A DNA stretch of 64,000 bases from Niastella sp. (GTDB lineage: Bacteria; Bacteroidota; Bacteroidia; Chitinophagales; Chitinophagaceae): positions 868,001 through 932,000 of the forward strand of contig JADJVM010000008.1 of NCBI GenBank assembly GCA_016710595.1, written 5' to 3'. Made by a program: the position numbers and the translations under genes. This document shows positions 24,702-32,841 of this stretch, one piece after another; within the stretch, counting starts at the first letter, position 1, and the number at the start of each line of letters is the position of its first letter. The notes under the pieces are model-generated. The model was not told the DNA's origin, made no database searches, and saw nothing but the letters and a program-made list of their open reading frames with translations.

Positions 24702-27239
24702 TTATGCTTCAGATTTCTTCTCTCTTTTTTTAGGTTCTTCCTTTATGCTGAACTTTAATTTTTGAGTTTCCTTGTCTAAATCTGCAAGTACAATATCTCC
24801 GGCCTTTATACTACCATTCAAAATCTCTTCGGCTAATGGGTCTTCCAGGTATTTTTGTATAGCCCGGTGCAAAGGCCTGGCGCCAAACTGTACATCATAA
24901 CCCTTATCGGCAATAAATTCTTTTGCCTCCAGGCTAAGTTCTAAACTAAAGCCCAGGTTACTTAAGCGTGTCATTACATTCTTCATAAGAATATCAATGA
25001 TGGAGAAAATATTCTCTTTTGTTAATGAATTAAATATTACCACATCATCAATACGATTCAGGAACTCGGGGCTAAATGTACGTTTCAGCGCTTTTTCAAT
25101 AATGGCTTTATTGTTATCATCAGAACTTTGCTGGCGGTTGGCTGTGGCAAACCCTACGCCATCACCAAAATCTTTCAACTGGCGTGCACCGATATTAGAT
25201 GTCATGATGATGAGTGTATTTTTAAAATCCACTTTTCTTCCCAGGCCATCTGTAAGCTGGCCATCATCTAATACCTGCAATAAAATATTATAAATATCCG
25301 GGTGCGCTTTTTCTATTTCATCCAGTAACACCACGCTGTAAGGTTTACGTCTTACTCTTTCTGTTAATTGCCCGCCTTCTTCGTAACCCACATAGCCCGG
25401 AGGCGCCCCGATCAATCGGCTCACCGTAAATTTTTCCATGTATTCACTCATATCAATCCTGATGAGGGCATCATCACTATCAAACATGTGGCGGGCAAGC
25501 GCCCGGGCAAGTTCTGTTTTACCCACACCTGTAGGCCCTAAAAATATAAAAGTACCAATGGGTTTCTTTGGGTCCTTTAGGCCTACCCGGTTACGTTGTA
25601 TGGCCTTTACTACTTTTAAGATAGCAGAATCCTGTCCAATTACAGCACCATTTAAGTCTTCACCCATCCGGCGTAGCTTATCGGTTTCAGCCTGCACCAT
25701 TCTTTTTACGGGTATGCCGGTCATCATGTGTACCACTTCTGCAATATCTTCTTCTTCGATGGGATAGCGTTTAAATTTACTTTCTTCTTCCCAGTCGGCC
25801 TTTGCTTTTTCAAGGTCTTCCTGTAACCTTTTTTCAGTATCTCTCAGCGAAGCCGCTTCTTCAAACTTTTGGCTTTTAACCACCCTGTTTTTTTCCAGTT
25901 TAATGTCTTCTATTTTCTTTTCAAGTTCAATAATATTTGCCGGAACATTTATGTTTTTGATGTGTTTGCGGGCTCCTACTTCATCCAATACATCTATTGC
26001 TTTATCAGGCAATAAACGATCGGTCATATAGCGGTCGCTCAGTTTTACACAGGCATCAATAGCATCCTGGCTATAGGTTACATTATGGTAATCTTCATAT
26101 TTACTTTTAATGTTATTAAGTATCAATATGGCTTCATCAACCGAAGGTTGCTCAACCAGTACTTTTTGAAAACGTCGATCAAGTGCTCCATCCTTTTCAA
26201 TGTGCATACGGTATTCATCTAAGGTAGAGGCACCAATACATTGTAGTTCGCCACGGGCAAGCGCCGGTTTAAAAATATTTGATGCGTCCAATGATCCACT
26301 TGCTCCACCTGCCCCTACAATGGTATGTATTTCATCAATAAATAAAATAACGTCCCTGTTTTTTTCAAGTTCGTTCATAATGGCTTTCATACGTTCTTCA
26401 AACTGACCACGGTATTTGGTACCCGCTACAAGTGCAGCCAGGTCTAAGCTTACCACTCTTTTATCAAATAACACACGGGAAACTTTTCTTTGTACTATGC
26501 GTAATGCCAATCCTTCTACAATGGCTGTTTTACCCACTCCGGGTTCGCCAATGAGTATGGGGTTATTCTTTTTACGGCGGCTTAAGATTTGAGAAACCCT
26601 TTCTATTTCATTTTCACGGCCCACTATCGGATCCAGCGAACCTTGTTCGGCCAGGCGGGTTATATCCCTGCCAAAATTATCCAGTACGGGTGTTTTTGTT
26701 TTAGGCTGATTGCCTCCCGATTTTTGAGATCGTTGCTGGCCATATTTTTTTTCATCATCAAACTCATCATCTTCATTATACTCTGCCCTGGGTGGCGGTG
26801 TTTCTGTTTGTTCGCCAGATTCATTTTTAAATGCCTCATAATCCACACCAAACTGGTTGAGTATTTGTGTAGCGATGTTTTCTTTATTTTTTAAAATAGA
26901 AAGCATTAAATGCTCACTTTCTACAAAAGGGCTTTTAAGCGCTTTGGCCTCTAAAACGGTAATGCGAATTACTTTTTCGGCTTGCTTGGTAAGCGGTAAA
27001 GAATTGATGTTGGCAATATTCTGCCCTGTTTTATCTTTCACTGCCATTTCAATTTCTTTTCTTAATTCATATAAATCTACTTCCAGCGATTTTAAGATAC
27101 GGATCGCCGTATTCTCACCATCCCGGATCAAGCCAAGAACCAGGTGCTCTGTTCCTATAAAATCATTTCCCAACCGCAGGGCTTCTTCCCTGCTGTACGA
27201 AATGATCTCTTTTACCTGTATTGAAAAATTATTATCCAT
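24702..27239 (-). CDS. clpC: ATP-dependent Clp protease ATP-binding subunit ClpC
   Basis: HSP100 unfoldase of 845 aa that feeds substrates to ClpP. It has an N-terminal Clp_N double repeat (about 3-145: 'EALRLGNDFIGTEHLVLGLI', 'FVESEHLMLSILK'), a linker, AAA+ 1 with Walker A 'LIGEPGVGKTAIVEGLA' and Walker B 'VILFIDEIHTI', a UVR-like coiled coil ('VVKSQKFEEAASLRDTEK'), AAA+ 2 with 'LGPTGVGKTELARALA' and 'VVLLDEIEKAHPD', and ClpB_D2-small at the end. The UVR motif in the middle region marks ClpC rather than ClpB or ClpA. A terminator follows. No mcsA/mcsB or ctsR homologue is nearby. Confidence 0.96.
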   Translation of the reverse strand: MDNNFSIQVKEIISYSREEALRLGNDFIGTEHLVLGLIRDGENTAIRILKSLEVDLYELRKEIEMAVKDKTGQNIANINSLPLTKQAEKVIRITVLEAKALKSPFVESEHLMLSILKNKENIATQILNQFGVDYEAFKNESGEQTETPPPRAEYNEDDEFDDEKKYGQQRSQKSGGNQPKTKTPVLDNFGRDITRLAEQGSLDPIVGRENEIERVSQILSRRKKNNPILIGEPGVGKTAIVEGLALRIVQRKVSRVLFDKRVVSLDLAALVAGTKYRGQFEERMKAIMNELEKNRDVILFIDEIHTIVGAGGASGSLDASNIFKPALARGELQCIGASTLDEYRMHIEKDGALDRRFQKVLVEQPSVDEAILILNNIKSKYEDYHNVTYSQDAIDACVKLSDRYMTDRLLPDKAIDVLDEVGARKHIKNINVPANIIELEKKIEDIKLEKNRVVKSQKFEEAASLRDTEKRLQEDLEKAKADWEEESKFKRYPIEEEDIAEVVHMMTGIPVKRMVQAETDKLRRMGEDLNGAVIGQDSAILKVVKAIQRNRVGLKDPKKPIGTFIFLGPTGVGKTELARALARHMFDSDDALIRIDMSEYMEKFTVSRLIGAPPGYVGYEEGGQLTERVRRKPYSVVLLDEIEKAHPDIYNILLQVLDDGQLTDGLGRKVDFKNTLIIMTSNIGARQLKDFGDGVGFATANRQQSSDDNNKAIIEKALKRTFSPEFLNRIDDVVIFNSLTKENIFSIIDILMKNVMTRLSNLGFSLELSLEAKEFIADKGYDVQFGARPLHRAIQKYLEDPLAEEILNGSIKAGDIVLADLDKETQKLKFSIKEEPKKREKKSEA

Positions 27240-27453
27240 GCTATGGGTTTAATTGGTACAATAATAACGAATATTTACAGCGTTCAGTTTGTTAAAAATA
27301 ATAAATGTTGATATGTTGAAAAGTTGAGAAGGTAATAAAATTAACTTGTGCAGCAACCTTTTTTCATTTATAAGCCACTTAAACATGCACTCTTTTAAAA
27401 TATCAAAAAGAATTTATTATTAATTTACATACTTTAGATGCAAATGATATAGT

Positions 27454-27846
27454 ATGAACTTCAAAATAGATACCAAAGAAAAATTCACGGTAATTACGCC
27501 GTTAGCAGTTCAAAACGCTGCTATTATGACAGCCGAATTAGAAGAGTTTTTAATATCAAACCTTCACAAGACCCCACCACATATCGTTTTAAACCTAAAA
27601 GAGGTAAGCAGCCTTACTCCCGATGAGGCTGGCAAAATTGCGGAAATTCAGCAACAGTATTACGCACATGGCCATTCCTTTGTTATTTGTGAAATGAATG
27701 AAGAAGTAACATCAGTTTTTAACAATTTATCTCTTGAGGCTCCCCTTAATATTACCCCCACAGAAAGCGAAGCCTGGGATATGATACAAATGGAAGAAAT
27801 TGAACGAGAGCTTTTAGATGGATTTGATGAACAAGAAAATCAATAA
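27454..27846 (+). CDS. STAS-like domain protein
   Basis: A 130-residue protein with a STAS-like fold pattern: 'FTVITPLAVQNAAIM' (first strands), 'PPHIVLNLKEVSSLTPDEAGKI' (the central strand and helix), and 'HGHSFVICEMNEEVTSVFN'. In anti-sigma-factor antagonists the loop after the central strand carries a phosphorylated Ser in D-S/T-S/A-G. Here it reads 'SLTPDEAGK', so classic phospho-switching is doubtful. A conserved acidic tail follows. It lies 47 bp upstream of rnz on the same strand, so the two may be cotranscribed. Its partner is unknown. Confidence 0.7.
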   Translation: MNFKIDTKEKFTVITPLAVQNAAIMTAELEEFLISNLHKTPPHIVLNLKEVSSLTPDEAGKIAEIQQQYYAHGHSFVICEMNEEVTSVFNNLSLEAPLNITPTESEAWDMIQMEEIERELLDGFDEQENQ

Positions 27847-27893
27847 AAAACCGTTTTAATAAAAAAATTAATATACGCTAAATTAAAATCCGC

Positions 27894-28796
27894 ATGCTGG
27901 CCCTTACCATTCTAGGAAATAATTCTGCCATACCTGCTTATGGCAGGAACCCTACCGCACAGGTTTTACAAACCCAGGATGAAGCATACCTGATAGATTG
28001 TGGCGAAGGTACCCAACAACAAATGATACGTTATAAAATAAGAAGGAGTAAGATCAATCATATTTTTATTTCGCATTTACATGGCGACCATTATTTTGGT
28101 CTCATTGGTTTTTTAACCAGTATGGCATTATTGGGCCGAACAACCGATATGCATTTATTTGGGCCACCGATGCTCGAAGAAATTATCAATATTCAATTAA
28201 GGGCTGCCGACACTACTTTATCTTTCCCATTATATTTTCATGGTATTACCCAGGAAGGCCCACTGGCCAATGATAAAAGAATACATGTGGAATGTTTTAA
28301 AGTAAAACATAGGATAGATTGCTGGGGGTTTTTATTTCGTGAAAACAAAAATCCAAGAAGCATTGATATAGAACGGGCAAGATCTTACGAGATCCCCTCT
28401 GCCTATTTTGAAGAATTACAAAAAGGGAAAGATTATAAAACTAAAAAAGGAGATATCATTCCCAATGACCAGGTAACCAAGGCAGCGCCTGCAGCAAAAA
28501 CCTATGCTTACTGTGCTGATACCATGTATGATGAAAGCATTGCTGAAAAAGTAAAAGGAGTGGACTTACTTTACCATGAAACTACGTATTTAAAAGACCT
28601 TGAAGACCGGGCTGCGATGCGTTTTCATTCTACTACGGTACAGGCGGCAGAAATTGCAAAACTGGCTGGCGTTAAAAAATTACTGATTGGCCATTTCTCA
28701 TCTAAATATGAAACCCTGGATTTATTTTTATCAGAAGCCTGTGAAGTTTTTCCAAACACAGAACTGGCGCAGGAAGGGTTATGTTTTAGTATTTAA
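27894..28796 (+). CDS. rnz: ribonuclease Z
   Basis: tRNA 3' endonuclease of 300 aa, a metallo-beta-lactamase-fold enzyme that trims tRNA 3' ends. Motifs are 'LGNNSAIPAYGRNPTAQVLQ', 'LIDCGEGTQQQMIRYKIR', the metal site 'FISHLHGDHYFGLIGFL' (HxHxDH), 'YCADTMYD', 'LLYHETTY' and 'LLIGHFSSKY' (HxS with the C-terminal metal ligand). Because the tRNA-Glu in this window lacks an encoded CCA, this enzyme and a CCA-adding enzyme should be needed. It ends 4 bp before the degraded Rhs remnant that marks the island border. Confidence 0.96.
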   Translation: MLALTILGNNSAIPAYGRNPTAQVLQTQDEAYLIDCGEGTQQQMIRYKIRRSKINHIFISHLHGDHYFGLIGFLTSMALLGRTTDMHLFGPPMLEEIINIQLRAADTTLSFPLYFHGITQEGPLANDKRIHVECFKVKHRIDCWGFLFRENKNPRSIDIERARSYEIPSAYFEELQKGKDYKTKKGDIIPNDQVTKAAPAAKTYAYCADTMYDESIAEKVKGVDLLYHETTYLKDLEDRAAMRFHSTTVQAAEIAKLAGVKKLLIGHFSSKYETLDLFLSEACEVFPNTELAQEGLCFSI

Positions 28797-28828
28797 GTGA
28801 ATGTATCTATTTACTTGCTTTTGTTGCA

Positions 28829-28982
28829 GGTATAAATATACAAATTGCTTCGTTTTGTATTTTCCTTTTTTGCTTGCCCAAAAAAGGAACAAAAAAAGGC
28901 CCCCGAAACCGATATACAGCCCGGTTTCGGGAAACAGCTTTACTGATCTTCTGTACTCCGGTAGCATGGGCTTTGGGAATGC
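28829..28982. repeat. island border repeat, copy 1 (two hairpins)
   Basis: About 154 bp that recurs as a direct copy at 36544-36696 with only a few differences. It contains two stem-loops: cctttttt/aaaaaagg (28864-28871 and 28880-28887) and cccgaaaccg/cggtttcggg (28902-28911 and 28922-28931). Read on the minus strand, the second hairpin runs into a T-rich stretch, like a terminator. Weaker similarity extends on the left to 28799 and there encodes, on the minus strand, a decayed Rhs piece (L-Y-I-Y-T-C-N-K-S-K-stop-I-D-T-F) matching the intact 'LYIYTSNESNNIDVF' beside copy 2. Confidence 0.9.
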
Positions 28983-29017
28983 TACTCATGGGTGCAATTT
29001 GGTTATTGTTAACTATA

Positions 29018-29551
29018 TCAAAATCTTGAAGAATTTGGTGGATCATGTGTTGCTTCAAAATATATAGGTTCTGAAAATATCCGAGTTTTTTTTCCTTCAA
29101 TAAAAACATCGACAAAATAATAAATTTTGTATGTGCCTTTTTCTATAGGGAATAAGCTTTGCAAATCAACCTCTACTTTAACAGTGCTATCTGTCTTCAA
29201 ACAGATAAATTTCCTAAAATCACCAGTCCTATCGTATTTTATGGTTACCCAATCATCCATAACAAAATAGACAAAATGAAAGCGAATGTTCTTAGCTAAA
29301 AAAATTCCAGCGTTTGAGAACGGATTTTTCTTTTCCTGACCATAATCAAAAATAATTTCTTGGGGAATTTGTACACATACTTTCTTTAAAAGTTTTATTT
29401 CTGCATTAAGCCAGTATGAGGAATCTTGCTGAATAATTTTTGTTGATAGCTTAAAAAGAGAGTCATTATAATAGTCTATTATTTTTATATTTTGTGAAAA
29501 GGAAACACAATAAAAAAATATAAAAGTTATAATTAAAAATTGTTTTTTCAT
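29018..29551 (-). CDS. candidate periplasmic immunity protein for the HExxH Rhs module
   Basis: A 177-residue protein with a signal peptide (MKKQFLIITFIFFYCVSFSQ). The mature part is beta-rich and aromatic ('FHFVYFVMDDWVTIKYD', 'GTYKIYYFVDVFIEGKKTR'). I recognise no family. It starts directly after the stop of the upstream Rhs C-terminal module with no gap, the usual position of an immunity gene. Export to the periplasm would fit a toxin acting outside the cytoplasm. Assignment as immunity rests on position and export signal only. Confidence 0.6.
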   Translation of the reverse strand: MKKQFLIITFIFFYCVSFSQNIKIIDYYNDSLFKLSTKIIQQDSSYWLNAEIKLLKKVCVQIPQEIIFDYGQEKKNPFSNAGIFLAKNIRFHFVYFVMDDWVTIKYDRTGDFRKFICLKTDSTVKVEVDLQSLFPIEKGTYKIYYFVDVFIEGKKTRIFSEPIYFEATHDPPNSSRF

Positions 29552-30550
29552 TTATTTATATTTTTGTAATTGTGTTAGAAAATAATTGTAATAAGGTTCA
29601 AATTTCTGTTTCTGTTCCGGCTTTACAATCAGATTGTAATTTACTATACCATAATTAGACATTGTTTTTATTTCATTTGGCCTCATTGGAGTAGCAACTA
29701 TTTTTACAGTAAGCTGTAGGTAACTGGCGATAACCTCGTTTATAGCCGATCCATCTGTACCTCTTAGTGGTACAACTTTTCCATAATTCGATTCCTTTCC
29801 ATATATAAGCCTCACATGAACAGACTCGTGATAAACTGCTCCAACAAGCCCTGCAAATGAGACCTTACTGTTTACAAAATCATCAAACATTCCTTTTCTG
29901 ACCCAAATTCCAGCAATTGATGTTAAAATTTTAAGTTCCCCTTTCTCATTAATTTCATAAGAAGTCGACTCTGTCGTGAAACCTCCACCATTCTCTACTT
30001 TTGGGTTAAACTTGTAATCAACACCTTCCTTCATTTTCTCATTAATTATAGAGTAACTGTTTATAATAAACCTAAATGCTCCAATATAATCACCTGCTTT
30101 GACAAATTCTTTAATCTTATCTCTTATAATTACATCATCCGTTGGTATTTTCCCCCCAGCAAACCATAATGACGCTAACCAATTTCCCAGGTTAACACCA
30201 TTTTCCCAAGCCTCCGCCCTACTCCAGTCATAACGCCCATTACCTGAAGAATAACTTGAATAATCAATTTGCGCTCCTCCATCTTGCCCCGATTCTGATG
30301 GCGCCCAGGGTCGCATTCCATCGGGATCTATAAACATAACCGGGTTATTTATGCAAAACTGATACGGATTTATTCCATAAGTATACTCCGCCAAAACATC
30401 GATACCCGTAAACCGCCCTATTTGAGGGTCGTAATTTCGTATGGGCGTTTCGTAATACTGTATATACAGTTCTTCGGATAACTCGGTACCTGCATTAAAC
30501 TTATACTTATTCTCCACCCCGCCTGCTGCCCTGCTGCTTATGGCTGCCAT
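29552..30550 (-). CDS. orphan Rhs C-terminal module with HExxH metallopeptidase-like domain (truncated)
   Basis: 332 residues. Residues about 1-75 are the end of an Rhs/YD-repeat core ('ENKYKFNAGTELSEELYIQY', 'IGRFTGIDVLAE', 'FCINNPVMFIDPDGMRPWAP'). The rest is a variable C-terminal domain with 'VYHESVHVRLIYG' (an HExxH zinc motif) and, about 30 residues later, 'AINEVIASY', whose Glu could be the third ligand as in gluzincins. The long Rhs shell that normally precedes this is absent: upstream, the frame closes after 11 codons. A Met at 30550 could start it, but that Met aligns inside the normal core. It shares a 74-bp near-identical segment with the neighbouring module. The toxin role is inferred. 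Confidence 0.65.
   Translation of the reverse strand: MAAISSRAAGGVENKYKFNAGTELSEELYIQYYETPIRNYDPQIGRFTGIDVLAEYTYGINPYQFCINNPVMFIDPDGMRPWAPSESGQDGGAQIDYSSYSSGNGRYDWSRAEAWENGVNLGNWLASLWFAGGKIPTDDVIIRDKIKEFVKAGDYIGAFRFIINSYSIINEKMKEGVDYKFNPKVENGGGFTTESTSYEINEKGELKILTSIAGIWVRKGMFDDFVNSKVSFAGLVGAVYHESVHVRLIYGKESNYGKVVPLRGTDGSAINEVIASYLQLTVKIVATPMRPNEIKTMSNYGIVNYNLIVKPEQKQKFEPYYNYFLTQLQKYK
30262..30335. repeat. Rhs core/C-terminal junction repeat, copy 1
   Basis: 74 bp nearly identical (one visible mismatch) to 31872-31945. It encodes the end of the Rhs core and the first linker of the variable domain (I-D-P-D-G-M-R-P-W-A-P-S-E-S-G-Q-D-G-G). It is the point where sequence shared between modules gives way to unrelated toxin domains. 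Confidence 0.85.
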
Positions 30551-30560
30551 GAGTTTTTTA

Positions 30561-31061
30561 TCAATCTCTTCTAAATTTAGTTTTTACACTTATTATCGAA
30601 TCGATTGACTTTTTATCTTCCTTTAAAATTTTCCACAAAACTTTGAGTTTCCCATTTTTCCAATATGCAATATTTGTTAATTCTATCGAATCTATGCCTT
30701 TTACTATATCAAAATATACGAGTTTAAATTCATCTATTGTCCATGAATTTGGAGTTGGCATTTTTTTACACGGTGCTTCGCCATATAGTACTACGCCACC
30801 AATTTTAGATTTATTGTGTAATGTATCAAGATATGATTTAGCTAATTGAAATAATTCATTTACAGAATATTCACCATCCCTGTAATTTGAAATTTTAAGT
30901 TCAGGATAATAAGTAGTATCTCTATCATACCCACCAGTATAATTTCTAGTATAAAAAGATACTTTAGGAGAAGCATCTTTATTAAAACAAATAAATTTTG
31001 ATAAAGTGTATAAAACCAAAATCAAAACTGAAAATAAAATAAAATATTTTTTTCTACTCAT
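30561..31061 (-). CDS. candidate membrane-anchored immunity protein
   Basis: A 166-residue protein starting at the Met at 31061 (MSRKKYFILFSVLILVLYTL), with one N-terminal transmembrane or uncleaved signal segment. The rest is soluble and would face the periplasm ('SVNELFQLAKSYLDTLHNKS', 'SWTIDEFKLVYFDIVKGID'). The frame extends upstream to 31193, but that part overlaps the end of the Rhs module and is not needed. It starts 7 nt after the stop of the Rhs module at 31069, the same spacing as the 33624 gene. Family unrecognised. Confidence 0.55.
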   Translation of the reverse strand: MSRKKYFILFSVLILVLYTLSKFICFNKDASPKVSFYTRNYTGGYDRDTTYYPELKISNYRDGEYSVNELFQLAKSYLDTLHNKSKIGGVVLYGEAPCKKMPTPNSWTIDEFKLVYFDIVKGIDSIELTNIAYWKNGKLKVLWKILKEDKKSIDSIISVKTKFRRD

Positions 31062-31068
31062 AATAATT

Positions 31069-32187
31069 TTATTGAATAAATACAGACCATCTAAAGGGTA
31101 TATAAGCACGGTTATTTCCATAATGTTGCAGGTAATACATTGCAGGCAGCCCTGGGAATTGTCCTTTATTAGAATCATCTGCCCCTGCACCAAAATTGTC
31201 GTAAATACGATAAATCGAATTTGTGATTTTACCGTTCTCTATTGTTAATGATGCTGATATTGCTTTATAGCCCCCCATTACTGTAGTTAGATATAATGAT
31301 GAATTAAGTGGAGAAAAATAGTTAGGGTGATGCTTATTCAAATGTTCATCAACTATCTCCTTAGTTATTTCAATTCCATAGTTAAGTAATTGAGAAATAC
31401 CCAACTCAAAAACTTTTTTAAATTCCTGAAAATTTGATGATGAATTTATCTCTTTTGCAATTTTAGAATCGCTGCCGAAAATCATTTCCTGTCTATTGCC
31501 ATTCACAAAGTTTCTCAATAATTTTATTGCGTCTTTATTGTCATACCCCGATCCGAGACGATAAGATGACACAAAATCTAAATAGGCATAAGATTCACCC
31601 ATAAATTTATAGAAACTAGTCCAATATCCTTCTTCAGAAGGATGTTTATTTTTGTCCATATCAGTCCCATCTCCCTCTGCAGAAAAAATTCCACTTACTA
31701 AATAAGCAAAAAAACTATTCGCTATATCTCCAGTTAAGCTTATTCCATTTTCAGTAACTTCTATTCCACTCCCCAGTGAGAAACAATCTTTCATTTTATC
31801 TTCTAAAATTTTAGCTTCCCACGCATCTGCCCTGCTCCAATCCACCCTTGCATTTTGCGATTTACTAGCCAAATCAATTTGCGCTCCTCCATCCTGCCCC
31901 GATTCTGATGGCGCCCAGGGTCGCATTCCATCGGGATCTATAAACCGTATGGGATTATTATATCCATAATTATAAGGTGTCCATTTGCGGCTTGTTTCGG
32001 CTAAGGGATCAATGTTTTGCCAGCGCCCAATTTGATGATTATATAAGCGGGCACCGTAATCATATTCTTCTAAACCCGACCCATCGGCAAACTCATGGCT
32101 TTGTTCTTCTTTGCCATTATACCTGTAGCGGTTTTCTGCATAAACAATACCATATCTGAAATAGATGTCATTGAACTGATTATTTAT
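31069..32187 (-). pseudogene. headless Rhs C-terminal module, toxin domain unrecognised
   Basis: The frame is open from the stop at 32188-32190 to 31069, but its first Met (31926) lies inside the conserved core, so no plausible start exists. Upstream of it the translation is clear Rhs core: 'RYRYNGKEEQ', 'EEYDYGARLYNHQIGRWQNI', 'PYNYGYNNPIRFIDPDG'. The variable domain is about 265 residues and ends in 'YRIYDNFGAGADDSNKGQFP' and 'AYIPFRWSVF'. I do not recognise it. It may be translated only if fused to an upstream Rhs shell by recombination. A membrane-anchored small gene follows 7 nt later. Confidence 0.7.
31872..31945. repeat. Rhs core/C-terminal junction repeat, copy 2
   Basis: Partner of 30262-30335, in the same orientation, 1610 bp apart. 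Recombination between the two would swap or delete one toxin/immunity pair. Confidence 0.85.
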
Positions 32188-32707
32188 TTATTAAACCAGG
32201 CTTGTAACTTCCATAATTTTCAATGGATGGATAAATGTCATCATTTGTAAAAGGAATTCCATCTATTCCCACCGAAAACAATCTGTATTGATTACCAATT
32301 TTCTCATATTGGAATTTTGTTTCAATATTTTTATCCATCTTTTTAAGGAGAAGTGGATCATTGATTACGATCATAGGATCATCGTTCATTAATTGTTCTA
32401 AGCTATCCGGATATTTGTTATTTTGCAATTTATAGTACTCAATATTTTTAACTAAATGATTTAATTCGATCTGAGAAATTTTAGCATACCCCTTTGCGGT
32501 ATTTTTACCATATTTCATGTTGTAAAAAATAAAAAAATATACTATAATAGTAAGCAACACACCCCCAAAACCAATTAACACAAGCCATTTATCTTTATAT
32601 TTAAAAATACCATATAATATTAGAGCCAATCCTACCAAACCACCTATAAGAGGTAATAAACATAATAGGCCAATTAAGTAAGGAGGTTTACTTTTAATAG
32701 TGTACAT
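32180..32707 (-). CDS. three-helix membrane protein with GspG-like C-terminal segment, possible stranded immunity gene
   Basis: 175 residues. Two or three transmembrane helices occupy residues about 10-62 ('LIGLLCLLPLIGGLVGLALI', 'WLVLIGFGGVLLTIIVYFF'). A soluble tail follows with 'NNKYPDSLEQLMND', the pattern seen in the C-terminal part of type II secretion major pseudopilin-like proteins, and 'FSVGIDGIPFTNDDI'. Its stop overlaps the open frame of the headless Rhs module by 8 bp. It has no intact Rhs module directly upstream, so its toxin partner may have been lost. An immunity function is a guess from the island context. Confidence 0.5.
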   Translation of the reverse strand: MYTIKSKPPYLIGLLCLLPLIGGLVGLALILYGIFKYKDKWLVLIGFGGVLLTIIVYFFIFYNMKYGKNTAKGYAKISQIELNHLVKNIEYYKLQNNKYPDSLEQLMNDDPMIVINDPLLLKKMDKNIETKFQYEKIGNQYRLFSVGIDGIPFTNDDIYPSIENYGSYKPGLINK

Positions 32708-32841
32708 AATTGTTTTTAATTAAAAAATGAATATTTAAAATGCAAATACTCCCCAACCCCCAGTAGTCACAATAAATGCAGCCGCAGCTGCTGTGAATCC
32801 TCCTCCACAACATCGACATAGTTTTCAAGAAATGCCTAAGA

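Noticed and set aside
28862..28931. CRISPR-like repeat
   Set aside because: Only two hairpins of different sequence; no regular spacers anywhere in the window and no cas genes.
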